Source: Coleofasciculus sp. FACHB-1120 (GTDB lineage: Bacteria; Cyanobacteriota; Cyanobacteriia; Cyanobacteriales; FACHB-T130). From it: a stretch of DNA of 64,000 nucleotides. The DNA is taken from the NCBI RefSeq assembly GCF_014698845.1, contig NZ_JACJTV010000016.1:54978-118977 (forward strand), in the 5' to 3' direction. This document shows, piece after piece, positions 25,815 through 34,517 of this stretch. The position numbers and the translations under genes were made by a program. Under the pieces are notes generated by a model, which made no database searches, was not told the DNA's origin, and was given only the letters and a program-made list of their open reading frames with translations. Numbering within the stretch: position 1 is the first letter of the stretch; each line of letters begins with the position of its first letter.

Positions 25815-28800
25815 CTAATCTGACACTTTTAAAGTAGAAGAAGCCGAGCGTCCAAACTCTTCTGGGGCATACTGTAGATGGGCTTCTGCACCAGGCCAAA
25901 GGAAGGTGCCTGGAGTCACGGAACGGACGAGGTAGTGCAGGGAGTAGACCCCGGCTTCCAAGCGATCGCTATATGCAACAATGCGATCGCGATAAATCGT
26001 CTTGAAGCCAAAGTTATCTTCTTTTGCCTGTAATGCAGCCGTAGAAGTTTGGAAACTCGCATCGACTGCCTCAAACCCGGCTGGGAGCGGATCGGTAATG
26101 ACCACACGATTTACCGGACGATCGGTAATAATCTCCAAACCAATATCAAACACCTGACCGCTTTTCACCGTCAACGGCTCATCAGAAGCGTAAAGGCTGA
26201 GCTTTCGCAACACCTTTTCTTCATTGGCAGGACGGATTTCTCGCGTTACCCGTAAGCCGTTAAATCTTCCCGGTTGATTTCCCTGTAAGCGGTAGCGATA
26301 GGCAACCAAGTAGTGCAGCGTACCTTGACCCGATTTTTGCACAATCAGATCGTGGCGATCGCGTGGTAACTGGGTCATCGGCACCTTAAGATCCTGGCTG
26401 GGGTTGGCGTATCCTTTAAATTGCGCCGCTGTCAATTTTTTGCCAGCCAGTTTCACTGTTGCGCCAAAGTTAGGCGGAGTTGGCTGTGTCTGACTATATT
26501 CCACTAAAGCAGTGAGTGCTTGAGCGTTGTCATAGGTATTCTGCCAAGTGCCGTTTCGTCGCAGTGTCAGGAGACTTTGCAACAACCGATCCAGGATTTC
26601 TGGGTTAGTCTTTTGCGCGATCGCAAGGCGCAAAGCTTGAGCTTGCGCTGTTGTTGACGAGTTGAGCCAAGATAAACCTTGGGGTAAATTTACCGTAGCA
26701 GTGCGACCCGTTTGATAAATATTCTGCTGGAATTGCTTCGCTAGAGTTTGAGATTCTTCTTGCCACTCTGGGAACTGAGACAGGTAACGCGCCAGCTTAA
26801 TCTGCGTAACCGGATCGAATTGACTGCGCTGTGCGTAGATGTCTGCAAGAAAGTCATTGCGCTTTTCTCCCAGTTCCGCCAACGCAGACAGTGCTTCTAG
26901 TCGCACCTGATTCTTGCAGAGTGGCTGCTTACAAAAATCATATTGACCGGGATCTGCAAGAATTTTCTTCAAGTAAGTCGTCAAGCGAGACACCATTCTC
27001 GGTTCCACCGTCAGTCCCGCTTTCGAGGCTCTTGCCAAAGCTTGAGCTGCGTAAGGAGATACTAACGGATCGGACTTCTGTTGACCAGGCCAAGCAGCGA
27101 ATCCACCATCCGGTTGCTGGAGTTTTTGCAGGTGTTCTAGAGATTGGTTCGCTTGTTGAGTCGGGTTGAATTGTGCAAAGGTTTGACCGTATTTTTGAGA
27201 AAGCGTTTGCAAGCTGGATGCGATCGCTAATTGACTCGCCGCCGGTTCCAAGAATGGCAATTGCTCATCCTGCAATACTTGACGCGCTGGTGCGGTAATT
27301 TCCGGTATCAGCGTACTGGCAAGGGAAATCTCCAAACCTCCCGCATCAGGGACAACCTTTTTATCCACATTTAGGGGAATCTTCACCTGATTCGTAGTTG
27401 TACCGCTTTCAACGACTTGTTCGGTAATCTCTAGCGCTTTCACCTCCAAAGGCACTTCAAAGGCATCAGCGGTTCCATTCAACTGAGTGATAAACTTCAC
27501 CTGAGATTTACCCGCACTTCCCGCCACGATGGGAAAGCGATAAGCACGAGTACCAGATTCTGCTTTGGTTTGCAGATTGGCAGGTTTATTCTCTGCAAAC
27601 TGAAGCGAACCGTTCGCCACACCATTAATTGCCAGATTTCCTGCTTGCTGGGTATTGTTTGTCACCGATAAGCCAGCTTCCAAGCGATCGCCCGGACGTG
27701 CAAACTGCGGCAATATAGGGTTAGACAGCAACGGTTTCGTGGTGATAAATGTCGCCTCGCCGTTACCAAAGTGCAAATTCCCATCGGTAGCAACTGCCAT
27801 CACCCGCCACGTTGTTAAGTCATCGGGTAACTTAAATGTCACCTCTGCCTTCCCTGTTGCGTCTGTGAGAACAGAGCCGTTGTAGTAAGCTAAAGCTTGG
27901 AAATCCTTGCGGGTGCGGGTATTCGCTGCTCCTGCTGATTGTCCCCCGCCATAACCCCAACCTTTCGGTTTCGTCATTGAGGTTGGTTGCACCACCACAT
28001 TTGGACGATTATCGCTAAATCGAGTTGAAATCGGCTGCTCTGCATAAACAGTCTGCACCAAATCCGGCGGACGATAACCGCTGAGTTGCAGCACCGCTTC
28101 ATTTACCGCCATGACGGTAAACTGTCCTTGTGCTGGGTTGCCTTGTGCATCCTTCAGTTCTAGTTGTACGGTTTCTGGAACACCCGGTTCTAGTTGCGTT
28201 TGAATTGGGGTAACTTGGACTTTCAAATACTTATCATCCAAGTTGGTTTTAAAAGGAGCAAACCCAATCCGCACCAAGTTTTCCAAGCTTCCGGGTTCCA
28301 CTTGACTTAGGGGAACGCCTTGGCGAACTAATACCGCCTCTACTGCGGCATTAGGCAGCATTTCCGGCGTTACTTGGAATTGAATCTGCGGCGCACCCCC
28401 TTTGACTTTGGTAATTGTCTTGTACAGGGGTTTGTCGCGGACAACGGCAAAATATAACTCGGCTTCCGGATAAGGAGATTGAATTAAAGCGGTAGCCGTT
28501 TCACCCGGTTTATAGGTGTCTTTGTCGAGTTTGACTTCCAAGCGATCGCGATCGCTTTCTCCCCAACTTACCGCATTGCCACCAGTCGCCCAAATCTGCA
28601 AATCGGTTGCGGTAACTTCATCCTTAGTGTTTGCAAAGTTTGCTCGAATCCGGTAAGAACCCGATTCTGGAGGTGTGAGAGAGACAGATTGAGGACTGGT
28701 TCCAGATTTTACTTCTGTCTGTGCAACTGTCTTATATTCGACCTGATTTTTAGCGGTATTACTGCCTTCTACCACCCGCGTGACGCTGCTATATTTCATC

Positions 28801-31607
28801 TGTTGCAGTTCCACGCGCACCCGTTGTCCTTCCATCACCTTGCCGGTAGGATCGGTAACGATAACTTGGACGGGAAACTCTTTACCAGCATCCGCAACGA
28901 AATTGGATTGTAACCCGATTAAGCGATCGCTGGGCAATACCGTAAACGTCTTAGAATCCGATACTGACAAATTCGACACATCCGCGACTTGCACATCTAC
29001 CCGATACGTCATCGGGTAAGGCAAATCCTTGGCTATCTTGACAATTTGGCTGCTCTTCCCACTACCATCTAATACCTGATTGGATTGCAACACATCGCTG
29101 GCAACAGTCGGACTCTCCTCAGGCCAAAACCACTGTCGCCCAAAAGAAAATTGCTCCCACCCTTTCGGTTTAAAATCAGCTTGCGATCGCGTGACGTAAT
29201 ATTGAGCCTTCCCGCCTTCCACAGGCGCACCAAACAGATAATTGCTAGTGGATTTCGCTTCAACTTGCTGGTCTTTTAGAGCAAATTCTTTATCTAGATT
29301 TAGCTCAACCTTAAAATTAGGCGGTTTAAACTCGGCAACGCGAAAGTCACCCAAAACTTCTACACCACTTTTGCCTTTCGCTTGAATCGAATAATAGCCA
29401 AGCGGTTGATTAGCCTTAAACGGCACTTCTAGAGAAAAACTTCCAAATTCATTGGTTGTTTGAGTACCTAAATCCGTTTTTTGACCATCTGGATTTAAGA
29501 GAGTGACTTTATAACTAGAATTTTTGTCCTGCTGGATATTTCCATTTTGTAAGTAGTAGGCAAAACCCGTAAACGATGCTTTTTCCCCTGGCTGGTAAAG
29601 CTGTCTATCCGAGAAGATAACCCCCCGCGATACTGGCTTCTCATCATCCCATCCAGCATCAACACCATAGCCATAAGCACCGCTATATTCTTCCGTGCGG
29701 ACAAATGCCCAATCTTGATTTTCGCGAGCAATTACGAGCAACTTAGGCCCTTGTTCAAATCCAGAATTAGATTTTGTGCATTGCTGCATATCCTCACGAC
29801 GCAACAGTAATGTCCCCGCTTCATCCGTTTTCCCTGATGCACAAGGTACAGGTTGAGGACGAGATTTTGCCTCCAATTTTGATTCATAAATCTCGACAGG
29901 TGCAGATGCTACGGGAGAACCATCTGAGAGGTGATGCACGCGAATCAATCCCGAATCAGGGAACCACTGTGCAAACACTCCTAAATTAGTCAATTCGACC
30001 ATTCCATAAGTCGTCGGTTCGCGCCATTGTTGCTTACCATTTTCTTCATAACGATTAGTTCGCGCCTGAACCCCATAAGCTAACATTCCCGTAGCAGTAC
30101 CCAGTTTTTCCCGGATGGGAACAGTCGCATCAACTAATTGATTTTTCTTACCCGATACCTTGACACTTTGCCAAGAACTGGGATTCGGTAATAAATCGTT
30201 TCCATCACCTCTGGGATAAGCGGAATCTACATAAACTAAATCTGTCGGCTGCAATACCCGATAAGCCGCTTTATATTTCGATTCCGGTAAGTTTACAGTA
30301 GAAATATTCAAATTCAAATCGTTACCCGATGGGAAAATATTTAGATTGGATGGTACCCAAATATCTCCAGCTACATCGCCCGTTTCGTATTTCAGCGTAA
30401 CTGGCTTCTCCAATGTTTGCCCAAACTTATCCTTGAGTTTTTTACCGACAGTAATTGTATAAGTAGTGGCAGGTTCTAATGCCCAAGGATTGAGATTAAC
30501 AAGACTTTCTCCATCAGGAACTTGAACCAGTTTAATAGCTTCTTTTGGCGCAGGAGTTACAGTAATATTCTCAATCGCTGAATCTGCGTCAAGCCCGTTA
30601 TTAAATTGCAGTTGAGGGCTTCCTTTCACAAACCGACCATAAGTCCCTCCGGCATCGGGTACTCCGTAATATTTAATTATCAGTAATTTCAAAGGTGAAT
30701 AAGTAGCTAGCTGACTAACATAAGATATCTCGCTGGGCAGATTCCCCCGAGTAGGAAGCAAACCCGGAGAAAATTCTAAGCGGTAACGAGTCGCTTTTTC
30801 TAAAGTCTGCTGCGGTACTAAATTATATGTCCAGTTGCGGGTTGAATGGTCAAGTTTCTCCTGTGGCTGTTCATTCTCTGAGGGTGTCTCTTTTTTTTCT
30901 AAGTCAACTTTCAGCCGTATATCCTTCTGTTTTCCTTCCGGAACTAGCTTCAAATGCTCTTGGACTGAAGCGATATCCAGTTCTACATTTGAGTTAAATT
31001 TTAGAGTTGGCTTTAGAGCGATCGCTTGATTATCAGGATTTTCAGGATTAGTAGTCGGTAAATTAGTTAGTTTAATCGGTTCGGTATTGAAAGTCCACGC
31101 TAAATCTTTATCCAGACGATGATTTTTTAGATCCGCCAAACCAGCTTTCAGAGTGACTCTGACTCGCGTTGCTTTCGGCAATGCTTTATCGGCTTGAAAT
31201 CCCACCATTCGCGGCGTCAAAAATCGAAATTGCCCTGGTAGCGGCGGCAAAATCTCAAACTGTTTCAGCTTTTGCTGTTGATCGGGGCTATCAAGACTCT
31301 CAACAGGAATTAAAGCATCTTTAAATCGGATGCGGATCTGCGCTAAAGGTTCAACCTCACCAGTCGGGCTAATTTCCTCAATCCAGTCCGGTAGTTGCGG
31401 CGTCGCTAGAGAGGGAACTGCTGGAAGTGGTTCATTTCCAGAGAGATTAATCACGCCACATCCGGCTATCCCCAGTACGAATGCTACGACAACCAGAAAC
31501 CGCATCCAAATTCTCACGATTGTGCCTATCTGTTGAAAGGATTTATCTGTACTATCCTGTGCAAGAAGGGAAGAAAGCGAATCTGTATCAGGAATTGAAA
31601 CTGGCAT
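25815..31607 (-). CDS. Alpha-2-macroglobulin family lipoprotein
   Basis: A 1930-residue envelope protein. The ATG at 31607 has AGGGA 8 bases upstream; a GTG at 31517 (AGATAGG upstream) would give a shorter signal and is a real alternative. The lipobox LGIAGC places the lipidated Cys at residue 50, so it is probably anchored in a membrane facing the periplasm. Many beta-sandwich MG domains follow, then the A2M core (FKLPDDLTTWRVMAVATDGN) and a helical toroid domain in the C-terminal third. The thioester motif CLEQ of trapping macroglobulins is absent; the equivalent place reads DEQLPFLEP. It therefore resembles the thioester-less YfaS type, not the covalent protease trap. Bacterial A2Ms partner with PBP1C, and a pbpC gene lies 2.9 kb away. 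Confidence 0.9.
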   Translation of the reverse strand: MPVSIPDTDSLSSLLAQDSTDKSFQQIGTIVRIWMRFLVVVAFVLGIAGCGVINLSGNEPLPAVPSLATPQLPDWIEEISPTGEVEPLAQIRIRFKDALIPVESLDSPDQQQKLKQFEILPPLPGQFRFLTPRMVGFQADKALPKATRVRVTLKAGLADLKNHRLDKDLAWTFNTEPIKLTNLPTTNPENPDNQAIALKPTLKFNSNVELDIASVQEHLKLVPEGKQKDIRLKVDLEKKETPSENEQPQEKLDHSTRNWTYNLVPQQTLEKATRYRLEFSPGLLPTRGNLPSEISYVSQLATYSPLKLLIIKYYGVPDAGGTYGRFVKGSPQLQFNNGLDADSAIENITVTPAPKEAIKLVQVPDGESLVNLNPWALEPATTYTITVGKKLKDKFGQTLEKPVTLKYETGDVAGDIWVPSNLNIFPSGNDLNLNISTVNLPESKYKAAYRVLQPTDLVYVDSAYPRGDGNDLLPNPSSWQSVKVSGKKNQLVDATVPIREKLGTATGMLAYGVQARTNRYEENGKQQWREPTTYGMVELTNLGVFAQWFPDSGLIRVHHLSDGSPVASAPVEIYESKLEAKSRPQPVPCASGKTDEAGTLLLRREDMQQCTKSNSGFEQGPKLLVIARENQDWAFVRTEEYSGAYGYGVDAGWDDEKPVSRGVIFSDRQLYQPGEKASFTGFAYYLQNGNIQQDKNSSYKVTLLNPDGQKTDLGTQTTNEFGSFSLEVPFKANQPLGYYSIQAKGKSGVEVLGDFRVAEFKPPNFKVELNLDKEFALKDQQVEAKSTSNYLFGAPVEGGKAQYYVTRSQADFKPKGWEQFSFGRQWFWPEESPTVASDVLQSNQVLDGSGKSSQIVKIAKDLPYPMTYRVDVQVADVSNLSVSDSKTFTVLPSDRLIGLQSNFVADAGKEFPVQVIVTDPTGKVMEGQRVRVELQQMKYSSVTRVVEGSNTAKNQVEYKTVAQTEVKSGTSPQSVSLTPPESGSYRIRANFANTKDEVTATDLQIWATGGNAVSWGESDRDRLEVKLDKDTYKPGETATALIQSPYPEAELYFAVVRDKPLYKTITKVKGGAPQIQFQVTPEMLPNAAVEAVLVRQGVPLSQVEPGSLENLVRIGFAPFKTNLDDKYLKVQVTPIQTQLEPGVPETVQLELKDAQGNPAQGQFTVMAVNEAVLQLSGYRPPDLVQTVYAEQPISTRFSDNRPNVVVQPTSMTKPKGWGYGGGQSAGAANTRTRKDFQALAYYNGSVLTDATGKAEVTFKLPDDLTTWRVMAVATDGNLHFGNGEATFITTKPLLSNPILPQFARPGDRLEAGLSVTNNTQQAGNLAINGVANGSLQFAENKPANLQTKAESGTRAYRFPIVAGSAGKSQVKFITQLNGTADAFEVPLEVKALEITEQVVESGTTTNQVKIPLNVDKKVVPDAGGLEISLASTLIPEITAPARQVLQDEQLPFLEPAASQLAIASSLQTLSQKYGQTFAQFNPTQQANQSLEHLQKLQQPDGGFAAWPGQQKSDPLVSPYAAQALARASKAGLTVEPRMVSRLTTYLKKILADPGQYDFCKQPLCKNQVRLEALSALAELGEKRNDFLADIYAQRSQFDPVTQIKLARYLSQFPEWQEESQTLAKQFQQNIYQTGRTATVNLPQGLSWLNSSTTAQAQALRLAIAQKTNPEILDRLLQSLLTLRRNGTWQNTYDNAQALTALVEYSQTQPTPPNFGATVKLAGKKLTAAQFKGYANPSQDLKVPMTQLPRDRHDLIVQKSGQGTLHYLVAYRYRLQGNQPGRFNGLRVTREIRPANEEKVLRKLSLYASDEPLTVKSGQVFDIGLEIITDRPVNRVVITDPLPAGFEAVDASFQTSTAALQAKEDNFGFKTIYRDRIVAYSDRLEAGVYSLHYLVRSVTPGTFLWPGAEAHLQYAPEEFGRSASSTLKVSD

Positions 31608-31754
31608 AACTTTTTCCCTCATTGCAGGTAATTCATCGGAGGGTAAACCACAAGAGTTATCCCTACATGACCCACTAACAAGAGGTCTACATTTCAACTA
31701 CTCAGTCTTCCGGGTAGGAGAATCATTACGCTTAAAATCTTTACTTTATGCTGA

Positions 31755-32021
31755 GCTAACGCTACTCACACTCGGCTAAACTCCAGGCAACAAGTCTATG
31801 TGCGTTGTCCCGGTGAGCCTGTATGGATGCCTGAGATTGGCTTGGGAATTGGACAGGGACGAGGCACTTACGAGGGATGGACGCGGGAATGGTTGTACTG
31901 GTAAGACTCTGAGGGAAAAAGATATTCTTCTCCAGAAGAGCAAGCTGAACAAGCACAACAACAGCTTGATGCCCTAATTGCCAAGTTACGACAAAAGGGA
32001 ATAGACCCTGATAATTTTTAA
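31755..32021 (+). pseudogene. Remnant of a Uma2-like gene, C-terminal part
   Basis: Reading from 31755 in the frame of codons at multiples of three, the peptide runs RQQVYVRCPGEPVWMPEIG, then EGWTREWLYW, a TAA at 31902-31904, and DSEGKRYSSPEEQAEQAQQQ, ending at TAA 32019-32021. This resembles the tail of cyanobacterial Uma2-type proteins, where EWLYWYDxEGxR is followed by a coiled E/Q/A-rich tail ending GIDPDN. The internal TAA occupies the place of the usual Tyr codon. The upstream part of the gene is missing, so it is a decayed fragment. Confidence 0.7.
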
Positions 32022-32099
32022 GTTTGGTAAGGTTAGCAGTGCCTACCCTAGTATTATGAATGACTGTAGATTGATGAGCTATTTCCTTGTATTGTTAAT

Positions 32100-32423
32100 T
32101 TAATATTCGTCAGGACTACAGTAATTTCGGGTAATTTGGTCATATAAATTGAAAATATTTTTAGCTATTTCTTCCGCTTTTTCATCAGTCATTACTTTGG
32201 TCGTTGACTCAATATTACGTTCTGCTCCAAAAGGTTCTTCTTTTAGCATTTCTTCACGTATTTTACTGAATTCTTCTTTCAATTCTTCCGGAAAATCTTT
32301 AACTTGAAGCGCCGATAAATATGCCCGAAAAGCTCGGCTCAGTCTTTCCTGTAGTTTGTCTTGCGTTGAAGCCAAGTATTCTACAGCATTTCCCAGTCTT
32401 TCCCAAGTGTTATGTGTTGCCAT
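32100..32423 (-). CDS. Small hypothetical helical protein
   Basis: A 107-residue soluble protein of unknown function. The ATG at 32423 has GGAG 8 bases upstream; an in-frame GTG three codons earlier lies closer to that site. It is rich in Glu and Lys and predicted helical throughout (TWERLGNAVEYLASTQDKL, then DFPEELKEEFSKIREEML). No family recognised. It lies 108 bases downstream of an AbrB-type antitoxin gene on the same strand, where a toxin gene would normally be, but it lacks PIN, MazF or Doc motifs. Confidence 0.6.
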   Translation of the reverse strand: MATHNTWERLGNAVEYLASTQDKLQERLSRAFRAYLSALQVKDFPEELKEEFSKIREEMLKEEPFGAERNIESTTKVMTDEKAEEIAKNIFNLYDQITRNYCSPDEY

Positions 32424-32531
32424 AGTATTCACTCCATACTTACACTATATGCCAAATACCAACTAGCAGTTTCAAGTAACGCTGCCTAGCTCGAGATTGG
32501 TGCTGTTTCTGACATCCATCGCGGTTCCATC

Positions 32532-32756
32532 CTATTTAGCTAATTCCCGTAAGGCATTGTGGTAGTTTTTGCGTGTTTCTGCAAAGGATTGGATCGCTGC
32601 TTCAAAATCAGGATCGTAAGCAGTTATTTGAAACCCATCGGCCGTTTCTGTCAAAAAAACAGTATCTCCCTCGTTGACATTCAGTTTCTGCAATACTTCT
32701 TTAGGCAACGTTGCTCCCAAAGAATTGCCAATCCGTCGAATCTTGATGACGTGCAT
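32532..32756 (-). CDS. AbrB/MazE-type antitoxin-like DNA-binding protein
   Basis: A 74-residue protein. The N-terminal 45 residues form a SpoVT/AbrB swapped-hairpin domain: KIRRIGNSLGATLPKEVLQ, then LNVNEGDTVFLTE. The C-terminal tail (DPDFEAAIQSFAETRKNY) is the type found in the antitoxins of Doc (Fic-fold) toxins, where it wraps the toxin. No toxin gene follows; the next gene, 108 bases downstream, is not a recognisable toxin. It may be an orphan antitoxin or stand-alone regulator. Probably binds its own promoter; the 176-base upstream spacer has no clear palindrome. Confidence 0.85.
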   Translation of the reverse strand: MHVIKIRRIGNSLGATLPKEVLQKLNVNEGDTVFLTETADGFQITAYDPDFEAAIQSFAETRKNYHNALRELAK

Positions 32757-32932
32757 ACTATCACCTTTTGATTAGATAGTAGTTACGTATGTTATAACAC
32801 TGTATTGCCATAGGTCATCTCCTTATTCAGCGATAAAGGTCTTGGTAAATTTTACTAATGCAAAAGTGCGATCGCGTCTATCCAAATCGCTCCAATCTTC
32901 TAAAGACGCGATCACATCTATCCACAAAATAG

Positions 32933-34246
32933 TTAAACAGGCGAGACGGACGCACTTTGAAGGTTGGTAGCGTTCTTATCTTTTTTCAATTGTGCTTCGA
33001 TTGCATCGCAGGCAACTTTAACCCCGTTTTCTGCTCGTACCTTATTGCCAACTTCTGTAGCTTTAGCCTGGTAACGAGGTTCGCGCAACAGGCGATCGAG
33101 TTCCTTAGCCGCACGGGAAGCAGTGTAGCGATCGCGATCGATAGTCCGTCCGACTCCTAAACGAGTAATGCGTGCTGCATTGTCTGGTTGGTCGTTACTA
33201 AAGGGTACGACCAACATCGGGCGACCGGAACGCAACACCTGTGCGGTTGTGCCCACGCCTCCTTGATGCACAATCGCAGCAGCCCGGGGAAACAGTTCCG
33301 AGTAGGGAGCGTAGTCAAAAATACCAATATCTTTAGATTGCAACTCTTTTGGCAGGGAGGGGTTATTGTTGCCAACTAGCAATACAGCCCGATAGCCTAA
33401 CTTTAAGGCAGCTTTGGCACTTTCGAGGTAAAACTTGTCAGCAACCCACACGGCGGAACTTCCCAAAGTAAAGACAATTGGCGGTTCTCCCGCATCCAAA
33501 AATGACGACAATTCCGGAGATAGACCAGCGTTGCCATTGCGATCGTAGAAAGTAAATCCGGTAATGCAAGTCTGCTTTGGCCAGTCGGGTTGAGGAGTTG
33601 CGAGAGCTTCTGAAAATAAAGCCAGCACTAAGTCGGGGGAGTTCATCCCTTTAAACATAGAATCGGCAAGGGGAGATAAACCAAGCTGCGCCCGTAATTG
33701 TCGCAGGGGTTCATCCCACGAGCTGAAACGATTTTTGGCAAGGCGGATGAGCGATCCATTAAACCTAGGGCCAAGTATGCGTAAATTCAGCCAACTGAGG
33801 AAAGTCGCCACCACTGGGGGATCGTAGGCGGAGAGGAACGACATTGGAGACAGTACGCTGGAAACCCAACGAATTCCTGTTTTCTCAACAACGGACGTTC
33901 CTGCGAAGCTGAGGGGGTGCGTCACCAACAGGTCAGCACCGCGCACTGCCGACATCAGATCCTCATAAGTTTCTTGGACATAAGGTAAGATTGCTTGGCG
34001 AAAGACGTATTCTGTACCGTTTTGCTTGTCCATGATCTGACGCACAAGTTCTCGTTGCTGTTCAACGTCTGTGGGCAAGTCGGGACGGACTGGGTGGAAC
34101 TCAAGACCAGCCGCTTCAATTTTGTTACGGTAGAACCCCGCTGTGGCAATGACTGCTTGATGCCCGCGTGCCTTTAATTCTAGGGCGATCGCTATATAAG
34201 GATGCAAATCGCCTAGCGAACCAAAAGTGTGTAGAACAATCTTCAT
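32933..34246 (-). CDS. GT1-family glycosyltransferase (UGT type)
   Basis: A 437-residue GT-B enzyme. The N-terminus MKIVLHTFGSLGDLHPYIAIA is the conserved acceptor-domain start of sterol/macrolide-type UDP-glycosyltransferases. The donor domain carries the GT1 signature region IVHQGGVGTTAQVLRSGRPML and PFSNDQPDNAARITRLGVG near residues 325-365. It transfers a sugar from a nucleotide donor to a lipid or small molecule. The acceptor cannot be told from sequence; sterol- or carotenoid-like lipids are known for the family. It lies between the alpha-2-macroglobulin region and pbpC and is divergent from pbpC. No membrane span. Confidence 0.88.
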   Translation of the reverse strand: MKIVLHTFGSLGDLHPYIAIALELKARGHQAVIATAGFYRNKIEAAGLEFHPVRPDLPTDVEQQRELVRQIMDKQNGTEYVFRQAILPYVQETYEDLMSAVRGADLLVTHPLSFAGTSVVEKTGIRWVSSVLSPMSFLSAYDPPVVATFLSWLNLRILGPRFNGSLIRLAKNRFSSWDEPLRQLRAQLGLSPLADSMFKGMNSPDLVLALFSEALATPQPDWPKQTCITGFTFYDRNGNAGLSPELSSFLDAGEPPIVFTLGSSAVWVADKFYLESAKAALKLGYRAVLLVGNNNPSLPKELQSKDIGIFDYAPYSELFPRAAAIVHQGGVGTTAQVLRSGRPMLVVPFSNDQPDNAARITRLGVGRTIDRDRYTASRAAKELDRLLREPRYQAKATEVGNKVRAENGVKVACDAIEAQLKKDKNATNLQSASVSPV

Positions 34247-34517
34247 AATGGCTACCGTATTGTTTTATAGATAAGTTACTTGTATTACTACAAAACTACG
34301 GCGGTTTAAGGGTACTTGCTTCATCCGATTGGCTGACCCTAGTGGGTGATTAGGAAGAATTACCCATCATTCTCTTGAGGTGGAAGCGTACCATCTGCCA
34401 GTTTCAAGCGCTTAGAGGGAAGATGCGATCGCGCATCCCCTAAAAACACCTTCATCCGGTAAAGGCGATCGCCACAATGAAGATAAGGGGGTAAGTCTTC
34501 GTTGGCTAAAGGGTTAA

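Noticed and set aside
25815..31607. Thioester-containing protease trap
   Set aside because: CLEQ is absent; the aligned region reads DEQLPFLEP, so it is described as thioester-less.
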